DNA of 7,340 nt from Thermofilaceae archaeon (GTDB lineage: Archaea; Thermoproteota; Thermoprotei; Thermofilales; Thermofilaceae): assembly GCA_027017025.1 (NCBI GenBank), contig JALURH010000233.1:1-7340 (forward strand), given 5' to 3'. The notes below the pieces were generated by a model. The model was not told the origin of the DNA, did not search any database, and saw only the letters and a program-made list of their open reading frames with translations. The translations under genes were made by a program, and so were the position numbers. This document shows, piece after piece, positions 1 through 4,868 of the stretch (its first letter is position 1; the number at the start of each line of letters is the position of its first letter).

Positions 1-1159
1 TCCCTCTCTTGACTAGTGCCTCAATCGCTAATGCCTGGTTACTAAATGACATATCCATGACTTCACTAGGATGACCCTCGGCAGCTACGAGATTTATTAG
101 TCTACCTTCAGCCAAGAGATATAGTTTCTTGCCCCCGGGTAGGCTATATTCTTCAACAAATTCTCTCAGCTTTCTTTTACTAATTGCTATTTTCTCGAGA
201 TCCCCTATAGAGATCTCAACGTTGAAGTGACCTGCATTAGCTAGTATTGCACCATTTTTCATTCTCTTGAAATGTTCTTCCCTTATTATATCCCTGTTAC
301 CCGTGGCTGTTATAAATATATCGCCTATCTTCGCCGCTTCCCTCATGTTCGTTACATAGAAGCCATCATAATATGCTTCTAGTGCTCTAACAGGATCAAC
401 CTCTACAATAATTACTTTAGCACCCATACCCCTAGCTCTTAGAGCTATCCCCCTACCTACCCACCCATAACCTGCTACAACGATAACTTTCCCAGCTAAT
501 AGTATGTTTGTAGCCCTTACTATACCGTCTAGTGCTGATTGGCCAGTACCATACCTATTGTCAAACATGAATTTTGTCAAAGAGTCGTTTACAGCAATAA
601 TTGGATAAAGAAGTTTTTTCTCCTTAGCTAGAGCCCTCAACCTTATGACCCCTGTTGTCGTCTCCTCGGTTCCACCTATAGGTATAGAATCTACACTCCC
701 CTTCCCTACAACTCTCCTCACTATATCTATGTCCTCTCCTCGTTCATTGTAGTAAAGTTTGTGAAAAAGAACAGTAAGGTCTCCTCCATCATCAACAGTT
801 ATGTCAGGATTCGATGCTATAATGTTACCTATAGCCCAGTAGTACTCCTCTCCACTCATACCTTTCCAAGCGTACACATGTATTCCCTCTTCTACAAGCG
901 CCGCTGCTACTTCATCTTGTGTGGAGAGAGGATTTGAGGCAGATAAATATATGTTTGCCCCACCAGCCTTCAGCGTTTTTACAAGAACAGCTGTCTCTTT
1001 CGTAACATGAAGACAAGCAGCTATCTTTACACCCTCCAAGGGTTTTTTAGTAGAGAACTCTTCACGTATTGCTAATAAAACAGGCATGTGCTGCTCTGCC
1101 CACTCTATTAGTCTATGTCCCATCTCTGAAAGAGAAAGATCACTTACCCTATAACCCAA
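1..1159 (-). CDS. ahcY: S-adenosylhomocysteine hydrolase (adenosylhomocysteinase), 3' end cut by window edge
   Basis: Cytosolic NAD-dependent enzyme that splits S-adenosylhomocysteine into adenosine and homocysteine, removing the product inhibitor of methyltransferases. I translated 386 codons by hand. Seen: CLHVTKETA at residues 49-57, DDGGD at 123-127, EETTTGV at 165-171, the substrate/NAD segment NDSLTKFMFDNRYGTGQ at 191-207 (K196, D200 and N201 match the family's catalytic Lys/Asp/Asn), and the NAD-binding loop GYGWVG at 230-235. The frame is still open at base 2, ending ALAIEALVKRG; archaeal homologues run to about 415-420 residues, so roughly 30 are missing off the left edge. I chose the TTG start at 1159 because GGTGAT lies directly upstream and the protein then begins MGYRVSDLSLSEMG, as archaeal family members do; there is no in-frame ATG closer than residue 13. 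It lies 29 bases after the MTA phosphorylase gene, probably in the same transcript. Confidence 0.96.
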   Translation of the reverse strand, partial: MGYRVSDLSLSEMGHRLIEWAEQHMPVLLAIREEFSTKKPLEGVKIAACLHVTKETAVLVKTLKAGGANIYLSASNPLSTQDEVAAALVEEGIHVYAWKGMSGEEYYWAIGNIIASNPDITVDDGGDLTVLFHKLYYNERGEDIDIVRRVVGKGSVDSIPIGGTEETTTGVIRLRALAKEKKLLYPIIAVNDSLTKFMFDNRYGTGQSALDGIVRATNILLAGKVIVVAGYGWVGRGIALRARGMGAKVIIVEVDPVRALEAYYDGFYVTNMREAAKIGDIFITATGNRDIIREEHFKRMKNGAILANAGHFNVEISIGDLEKIAISKRKLREFVEEYSLPGGKKLYLLAEGRLINLVAAEGHPSEVMDMSFSNQALAIEALVKRG

Positions 1160-1162
1160 GAT

Positions 1163-1168
1163 ATCACC
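1163..1168 (-). promoter_or_regulatory. Ribosome binding site GGTGAT for ahcY
   Basis: GGTGAT is a perfect match to the complement of the archaeal 16S rRNA 3' end. Four bases separate GGTGA from the TTG codon, the same spacing as in the MTA phosphorylase gene upstream. This fixes the non-ATG start of ahcY. Confidence 0.7.
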
Positions 1169-1188
1169 ATAGGTTAAATAAAAATGTA

Positions 1189-1983
1189 CTACATTAATGC
1201 CTCGTCAAGATAAGATGAACACTTACATTTCCTCTCTGCTGGGATACGCGGTATCATCTCATAGAGAAGTTTCTTGACTTTATCTATATTTTCGCTCATG
1301 ACTTTAGCTACCTCGTGTGCCGTTACAGGCTTCTCGGCCCAGACATCGTAGTCGGTTACCATAGCTATATTAACAAAGCACATTCTAGCCTCCCTAGCAA
1401 GATTTACCTCGGGAACTAGGGTCATACCGATAATATCTGCATCAAATTTTCTCCAGAGTCTCGACTCAGCCCTTGTAGAGAACCTTGGACCTTCAATACA
1501 GATATATGTGCCAGCCTCATGGATAACTATACCCAGTTTTTTAGCCGTCTCTATACATACTTTTCGTAGTTCAGGGCAGAATGGATCAGCCATTGAAACA
1601 TGAGCTACAACTGGTCCATCGTAGAAAGTGTAGATCCTATTCTTAGTCATATCTATGAACTGGTCTGTGCAGACAAAATCCCCAGGTTTGTAGTCTTCAC
1701 GTAGGCTCCCTACAGCTGATATAGAGATTACTCTCGTTACTCCAAGCTCTTTGAGAGCCCATATATTAGCTCTATAGTTTATAGTGTGTGGAGGTATTTG
1801 ATGCTTCCTTCCATGCCTAGGTATAAAAGCGACCCCCCTACCCTCAATCTTGCCCGTAATTATAAAATCTGAGGGGAGACCATAGGGAGTATATAACTTT
1901 ACTTCTTCAACTTGCTCAACTATCTCTGGATCATATAGACCTGAGCCCCCTATGATACCTATCTCGGCTCTCTTCTCTACCAT
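1189..1983 (-). CDS. mtnP: 5'-methylthioadenosine phosphorylase (MTAP II type)
   Basis: Phosphorolytically cleaves 5'-methylthioadenosine (from polyamine synthesis) to adenine and 5-methylthioribose-1-phosphate; class I nucleoside phosphorylase family. The protein has 264 residues, close to the usual length. Seen: phosphate-loop IGIIGGSGLYDPE at 8-20, PRHGRKHQIPPHTINYRAN at 55-73, SAVGSL at 89-94, EGPRFSTRAE at 164-173, GMTLVPEVNLAREA at 186-199 and TDYDVW at 210-215. The Met and two Asp residues fit the adenine-specific MTAP group rather than the Asn-type inosine/guanosine phosphorylases. A CKC motif at 253-255 and further cysteines at 105, 136, 143, 162 and 202 recall the disulfide-rich, heat-stable Sulfolobus MTAP II. 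The ATG at 1983 is chosen over an upstream ATG at 2043 because GGTGA precedes it and the family begins just before IGIIGGSG; the longer form would add 20 unrelated residues and overlap the previous gene. The stop is TAG. Confidence 0.95.
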   Translation of the reverse strand: MVEKRAEIGIIGGSGLYDPEIVEQVEEVKLYTPYGLPSDFIITGKIEGRGVAFIPRHGRKHQIPPHTINYRANIWALKELGVTRVISISAVGSLREDYKPGDFVCTDQFIDMTKNRIYTFYDGPVVAHVSMADPFCPELRKVCIETAKKLGIVIHEAGTYICIEGPRFSTRAESRLWRKFDADIIGMTLVPEVNLAREARMCFVNIAMVTDYDVWAEKPVTAHEVAKVMSENIDKVKKLLYEMIPRIPAERKCKCSSYLDEALM

Positions 1984-1987
1984 TTGT

Positions 1988-1992
1988 TCACC
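1988..1992 (-). promoter_or_regulatory. Ribosome binding site GGTGA for MTA phosphorylase
   Basis: GGTGA lies four bases before the ATG at 1983. It supports this internal ATG over the ATG 60 bases upstream, which lacks such a site. Confidence 0.7.
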
Positions 1993-2013
1993 AAAGTAAA
2001 ATAGAGAGAAACT

Positions 2014-2026
2014 CCGTAAAAAATAT
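2014..2026 (-). promoter_or_regulatory. AT-rich element: possible TATA box for mtnP or T-tract terminator of the nuclease gene
   Basis: Read on the minus strand, ATATTTTTTAC follows the nuclease stop codon at once. Its centre is about 36 bases before the MTAP ATG, which would put a transcription start about 10 bases before it. The run of six T could equally end the upstream transcript, as archaeal termination often occurs at T tracts. The sequence does not decide between the two. Confidence 0.3.
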
Positions 2027-2962
2027 TCAGAGAGGAGAAGCATTTACACCTATTTCTTTCGAGACTTGTTCTGCAAGGCTTTTACTAAAACCATAGACCG
2101 TATAGATTTCCTCTGCTCTACTCTCTTTTACGTATTTGATTAGATCCTTAAAGTCCGCATGGCTAGAGAGCGGCAAACCTCCATAATCCACTGCCCACCC
2201 AGTACAGATTATTCTTTTTTTCCTCACCTTCTTACTTAGTGGATATATAAATGGTCTAGCTAGATCCACTTCGTTCTCCAGGATGACATAGTTACCTAAA
2301 TTCTCGCCGAATTCTTCGTAAATAGAGTTTACTTCAGCTATACTTCGATAAACAAGTGGTGTATCCTTTGCTAGAAAGGATATTATAGAGGTTAACTCCT
2401 GAGCTACACCTATTCTTCTGGCAGACAAAACTAAATTTTTACCTTCTTCTATTGCACTTCTTACCGAGTGCAATATTCGTGTATAGATAACTGGTCTATC
2501 TGGGAATATATAGCGGGGATGCCCATACGTTGCTTCTATCACTAGGATATCAGCTCTTAGTTGTCTTGCTGGCTTAAGAATAAGTCTTCTCTGCGGGTTA
2601 AAATCGCCCGTATACACCAGTACTTTGTTCCCAAATGATACTAAGAACTGTAGGCTTCCAAGTATATGTCCTGCCTCCCAGGCCTCTATATCTAGTCCCC
2701 CTATTTCCTTCCTTTCACCATCTTCTATGTAGACTATGTTATCTAGCTTGTTGTAGGGATCTATTAATCTCCTAGTTGCTTTACTTAAAAGTTTGGGAAC
2801 ATCCCTAAGGATCTTAAGGGTCTTAAGGGAGTAATGATCTCTATGGGCATGAGTTACTGCAATAATATCTGGTTTAGTTGATGGAATTTTTACTGGATCG
2901 AAGAGTATTTTTCTATTCCTGTAAGTGACTAATATTCCTCCGCTATATTCTATTTGGATCAG
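2027..2962 (-). CDS. Metallo-beta-lactamase/beta-CASP-like nuclease (COG1236-type RNA/DNA processing exonuclease), apparent CTG start
   Basis: Predicted zinc-dependent cytosolic nuclease of the family that includes archaeal mRNA 3'-end-processing-factor-like proteins and ligase-associated exonucleases; substrate not known. With a CTG start at 2962 it has 311 residues, about the usual length. Seen: N-terminus LIQIEYSGGILV, metal motif THAHRDHY at 37-44 (HxHxDH), GHILGS at 98-103, YTGDFNP at 117-123, EATYG at 143-147 and LSSHADFKDL at 265-274. In TVYG at 288-291 Tyr stands where many relatives have VHG. The open frame begins after an in-frame TAG at 2976-2978, and no ATG, GTG or TTG occurs before the metal motif; the first GTG (2617) would remove it. 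A GGGGGTAA stretch precedes the CTG with suitable spacing, so CTG is the best guess. It begins 5 bases after the stop of the phosphoribosyltransferase gene. The stop is TGA; 43 bases separate it from mtnP. Confidence 0.85.
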   Translation of the reverse strand: MIQIEYSGGILVTYRNRKILFDPVKIPSTKPDIIAVTHAHRDHYSLKTLKILRDVPKLLSKATRRLIDPYNKLDNIVYIEDGERKEIGGLDIEAWEAGHILGSLQFLVSFGNKVLVYTGDFNPQRRLILKPARQLRADILVIEATYGHPRYIFPDRPVIYTRILHSVRSAIEEGKNLVLSARRIGVAQELTSIISFLAKDTPLVYRSIAEVNSIYEEFGENLGNYVILENEVDLARPFIYPLSKKVRKKRIICTGWAVDYGGLPLSSHADFKDLIKYVKESRAEEIYTVYGFSKSLAEQVSKEIGVNASPL

Positions 2963-2967
2963 CTTTC

Positions 2968-2975
2968 TTACCCCC
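2968..2975 (-). promoter_or_regulatory. G-rich stretch before the nuclease gene: weak ribosome binding site or -1 slip site
   Basis: Minus-strand GGGGGTAA contains the TAA stop of the upstream phosphoribosyltransferase gene. GGTAA differs from GGTGA by one base and lies five bases before the putative CTG start. The run of five G also lets the P-site GGG codon re-pair one base back, which would open the nuclease frame. Confidence 0.35.
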
Positions 2976-3642
2976 TATATCTTAGTACACCGTTTTCCTC
3001 TACAAGCATCTTACTCGATATTAACCTAGCTAAGGCTAGATCGTAGTATCTCTCTCCTACGTCAATACCATACCACTCCTTAAAGGCATCTATTATCTCG
3101 TCCCTAGTCCACGTAGTTTTACCCTCCTTTTTAGCTTCGTTGAGTATTTTCTCGAAGAAATTTGTAGTATCCTCTGCTCTAGTCCAGGGATACTGGTACC
3201 ATATCCATTCCTTTACCTCATCTACATAGTAGTCAGGCTTTATCTTTGCTACACTACTTATCCACTGCATAACGGCTACCTTTATTTCAGCAGGCTTAGC
3301 TAGTTCCTCTAGATGGTTCTTTGCTACAATTATAGAGTCCCCCGTATCGCAAATATCATCTACGAGCAAAACCTTCTTTCCAGATAAGTCTACTCTAAGT
3401 GGATACTTTATATGGGCTTCAGCCGTTATTTCAGCCGCTTTTCCCCAGTGTAAAACTTGAACACTAAGGAGTTCATGGATATCTAGGAAATCGCAGAGTA
3501 GTCTAGCGGGAACGTAACCACCTCTAGCTATAGCTACTATAGTATCCGGTCTCCACCCTGACCTCTGTATTTGTTGAGAAAGTTCATGGGTCCAGTCAAC
3601 TATTTCTTCCCATAAAACAAGCTTAGTATTTATGCGTGGCAA
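2968..3642 (-). CDS. Purine-type phosphoribosyltransferase (COG2236-like) with winged-helix-like C-terminal extension
   Basis: Type I phosphoribosyltransferase expected to attach a purine base (hypoxanthine, xanthine, guanine or adenine) to PRPP in nucleotide salvage, in the cytosol. The protein has 224 residues. Seen: the loop ARGGYVPARLLCD at 39-51 (pyrophosphate-binding region), PRPP motif VLLVDDICDTGDS at 91-103, and WIWYQYPWTRAED at 146-158, the aromatic base-pocket segment ending in PW typical of this group. Residues 175-224 (from TTWTRDEIID to VLRYRG) look like a small helical, winged-helix-type domain beyond the usual catalytic fold. The TTG at 3642 is the first start in the frame and is preceded by GGTGGGGGATC. 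Base specificity cannot be read reliably; adenine or hypoxanthine would fit best next to MTA phosphorylase. The upstream gene ends 46 bases before it and the nuclease gene follows after 5 bases. Confidence 0.9.
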   Translation of the reverse strand: MPRINTKLVLWEEIVDWTHELSQQIQRSGWRPDTIVAIARGGYVPARLLCDFLDIHELLSVQVLHWGKAAEITAEAHIKYPLRVDLSGKKVLLVDDICDTGDSIIVAKNHLEELAKPAEIKVAVMQWISSVAKIKPDYYVDEVKEWIWYQYPWTRAEDTTNFFEKILNEAKKEGKTTWTRDEIIDAFKEWYGIDVGERYYDLALARLISSKMLVEENGVLRYRG

Positions 3643-3677
3643 AGATCCCCCACCAGAAGAAATATGTAGTTTAGTGC

Positions 3678-3685
3678 TAAATTAA
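3678..3685 (-). promoter_or_regulatory. Possible TATA box for the phosphoribosyltransferase gene
   Basis: Minus-strand TTAATTTA lies with its centre about 39 bases before the TTG start, putting a transcription start about 13 bases before the gene, just ahead of its GGTGGGGG site. The gene may have its own promoter as well as read-through from the membrane protein gene. The site is short and AT-rich and could occur by chance. Confidence 0.3.
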
Positions 3686-3688
3686 CAT

Positions 3689-4006
3689 TTATTTCTCAAT
3701 AAAAATATCTTCGGAGAAATCGATTATAGCATCTATTAAGGATAGTATTGAGAGAAAAGGGTCACTAAGCACTGTTAAGGCTATTATAAGCATTGATAAC
3801 GAAAAAGGTAGGTGCTCAAAGCTCTCAGGGGCTAAATTCTTCGAAGATAATATATCTAAGATATCCTTTGTAAGGAAAATAAGCTGGAAGATGTATGTAG
3901 CTATTCTATAGGGAGAGAGGAAAAATGCTATTACTACCCATATTGGACTCCATATAGCATAGTACTTTAATCTACGCCTAAGTTTCCCCCACTTTATGGA
4001 GAGCAA
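3689..4006 (-). CDS. Small hydrophobic protein with about three membrane segments, unknown function
   Basis: I do not recognise a family. With the TTG start at 4006 the protein has 105 residues. After a short basic head (KWGKLRRRLKYY, residues 5-16) come hydrophobic stretches at about 17-30 (YAIWSPIWVVIAFF), 34-47 (RIATYIFQLIFLTK) and 66-90 (LPFSLSMLIIALTVLSDPFL onward), then an acidic end (IIDFSEDIFIEK). By the positive-inside rule the N-terminus is likely cytosolic. A GTG at 4018 would add four residues (MGEP); I prefer TTG because GGTGAG then serves as ribosome binding site with the same four-base spacing seen for mtnP and ahcY. It is the first gene of the leftward group. The sequence does not show whether it acts with the salvage enzymes, for instance as part of a transporter or anchor. 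Confidence 0.7.
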   Translation of the reverse strand: MLSIKWGKLRRRLKYYAIWSPIWVVIAFFLSPYRIATYIFQLIFLTKDILDILSSKNLAPESFEHLPFSLSMLIIALTVLSDPFLSILSLIDAIIDFSEDIFIEK

Positions 4007-4009
4007 AGG

Positions 4010-4015
4010 CTCACC
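4010..4015 (-). promoter_or_regulatory. Ribosome binding site GGTGAG for the small membrane protein
   Basis: GGTGAG read leftward lies just before CCT and the TTG at 4006. It favours TTG over the GTG at 4018, which has no such site ahead of it. Confidence 0.55.
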
Positions 4016-4032
4016 CACATACTACCTTAAAC

Positions 4033-4043
4033 AGTAAATATAC
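4033..4043. promoter_or_regulatory. Shared AT element acting as TATA box for both divergent transcripts (predicted)
   Basis: The stretch GTAAATATACA reads TAAATATA rightward and TATATTTA leftward. It lies about 38 bases before the GTG of the OB-fold gene and about 33 bases before the TTG of the membrane protein gene. Both distances fit an archaeal TATA box about 25 bases before a transcription start, with a leader of about 7-12 bases. It is the only strong AT candidate between the two genes. Confidence 0.45.
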
Positions 4044-4065
4044 ATTACACTGCAGAGTATGTAAT
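4044..4065. repeat. Inverted repeat ATTACA-N10-TGTAAT in the divergent promoter region, possible operator
   Basis: Two perfect 6-base half sites, ATTACA at 4044-4049 and TGTAAT at 4060-4065, flank a 10-base spacer that contains CTGCAG. The dyad begins right after the shared TATA-like element and would cover the rightward transcription start region. The shape suits a dimeric winged-helix or Lrp-type regulator, but a 6+6 repeat in AT-rich DNA can arise by chance. Confidence 0.35.
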
Positions 4066-4076
4066 ATTGGATCTTT

Positions 4077-4523
4077 GTGGAAATTATAGTTAATGCGTAC
4101 TTTAAGGTAAAGGCGGAAGAAATAGAGAAGGGAAGAATCGAAAAACAGGGGTTTTTCACATATATTAGTATAGAGTGGGAAGGGGTATTATTTAGAACTA
4201 GGAGAGTTAGAGTTGCTGGGAGAGTAGCAGATATAGTACCAATGTCCAGACGAATAGATGTATTACTAATAGATGATACTGGTCAGGTCCTTATTAGAGC
4301 GTGGGATGACAAAAAGGTTCTTGTAGAGAACCTAGATATTAACGATATAGTGGACGTGTTCGGGACGTTAAGAATATATAACAATGAACGTTACATAGTG
4401 CCTATAATTGTAGTAAGGATTGATGAAAGGAAATTGGAGGAGAGGATAAAGGAAATAAAGGAGGATAGAAGATACCTGATAAACCTATATTCTAAGTCTT
4501 CAAAAGAAAGTGTAGAGGTGTAA
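4077..4523 (+). CDS. Single OB-fold nucleic-acid-binding protein, RPA32/Stn1-like
   Basis: Predicted single-stranded nucleic-acid-binding protein of 148 residues. The OB core runs from about residue 40 to 118: RRVRVAGRVADIV at 42-54, the strand pair RIDVLLIDDTGQVLIRAW at 59-76 (the xDDTGxxxxxxW signature of RPA32-type OB folds), a linker, DIVDVFGTLRIYNNERYIVP at 90-109 and IIVVRI at 110-115. Residues 116-133 form a charged helix (DERKLEERIKEIKEDRR), as after the OB fold in RPA32. The first 40 residues are a mixed extension without a recognised motif. The GTG at 4077 is the first start after an in-frame TAA at 4062-4064; only GGATC lies upstream, so the transcript may have a very short leader. 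No zinc-finger cysteines are present. It is followed after 3 bases by a winged-helix gene, which suggests the two products work together in replication, repair or chromosome-end biology. Confidence 0.85.
   Translation: MEIIVNAYFKVKAEEIEKGRIEKQGFFTYISIEWEGVLFRTRRVRVAGRVADIVPMSRRIDVLLIDDTGQVLIRAWDDKKVLVENLDINDIVDVFGTLRIYNNERYIVPIIVVRIDERKLEERIKEIKEDRRYLINLYSKSSKESVEV
4515..4520 (+). promoter_or_regulatory. Ribosome binding site GAGGTG for the winged-helix gene, inside the end of the OB-fold gene
   Basis: GAGGTG directly precedes the TAA of the OB-fold gene and lies six bases before the TTG at 4527. It is one of the best matches in the window, fixes the TTG start, and indicates translational coupling of the two genes. 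Confidence 0.75.
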
Positions 4524-4526
4524 ATA

Positions 4527-4856
4527 TTGTCTAAGAAGAGGAGGGAGAGAGGGGAAAAAGACATTGATATAACCTCTTTCTTTCAACCTAGACCTAAAGA
4601 GGAAGAAAAGGAAAAAAGGGTTGCTAAAGATAAAATAGGCGAAAAGGAATTAGAGGAAGTAATAGAGGAGATCTACAAGTATATATCTATCTCTACAGGC
4701 GGTGTAACTAAGTCTAGACTATACCAGTGGGCTAAATCAAGGGGTATCTCTCAGGCTATGTTATATAACTCATTGCAGAAGCTTATCAGTTCAGGTAGGG
4801 TAAAAAGAGTGTTTGATGACTCTAGAGAGGAATATGCCTATATCCCAGTAAGCTAA
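4527..4856 (+). CDS. Small winged-helix protein with a PCNA-binding-like (PIP) motif, RPA32 C-domain-like
   Basis: The protein has 109 residues. It starts with a basic head, then DIDITSFFQP at residues 12-21, which resembles a PCNA-interacting peptide (h-x-x-aromatic-aromatic: I15, F18, F19) with Asp in place of the usual first Gln; DNA ligase I has a similar N-terminal SIMSFF motif. Residues 22-40 are a charged, probably flexible linker. From about 41 to 107 the pattern fits a winged helix: ELEEVIEEIYKYIS, GGVTKSRLYQWAKSRG, ISQAMLYNSLQKLISSG, then a wing RVKRVFDD and YAYIP. RPA32 in eukaryotes joins an OB fold to a winged helix in one chain; here the two parts are neighbouring genes. The TTG start is set by GAGGTG at 4515. 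A role in recruiting the OB-fold protein to the sliding clamp is inference; a plain transcription regulator is the alternative. Confidence 0.8.
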   Translation: MSKKRRERGEKDIDITSFFQPRPKEEEKEKRVAKDKIGEKELEEVIEEIYKYISISTGGVTKSRLYQWAKSRGISQAMLYNSLQKLISSGRVKRVFDDSREEYAYIPVS

Positions 4857-4868
4857 TTCTTTCCTGAG

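Noticed and set aside
1160..1188. T-rich gap between mtnP and ahcY as a separate promoter
   Set aside because: The AT stretch is only about 20 bases before the ahcY start, too close for a TATA box; it could be a weak terminator but nothing supports it further.
1984..2043. 20-residue N-terminal extension of MTA phosphorylase from an upstream ATG at 2043
   Set aside because: The extension has no family counterpart, overlaps the end of the nuclease gene and lacks a ribosome binding site, while the ATG at 1983 has GGTGA.
2027..2617. Nuclease gene starting at GTG 2617 (196 residues)
   Set aside because: The frame continues upstream with a clear HxHxDH motif and a family-like N-terminus, so this start would cut off the active site.
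2812..2829. Tandem repeat of TCTTAAGGG
   Set aside because: Only two copies, inside coding sequence, explained by the LKTLKIL residues of the nuclease.
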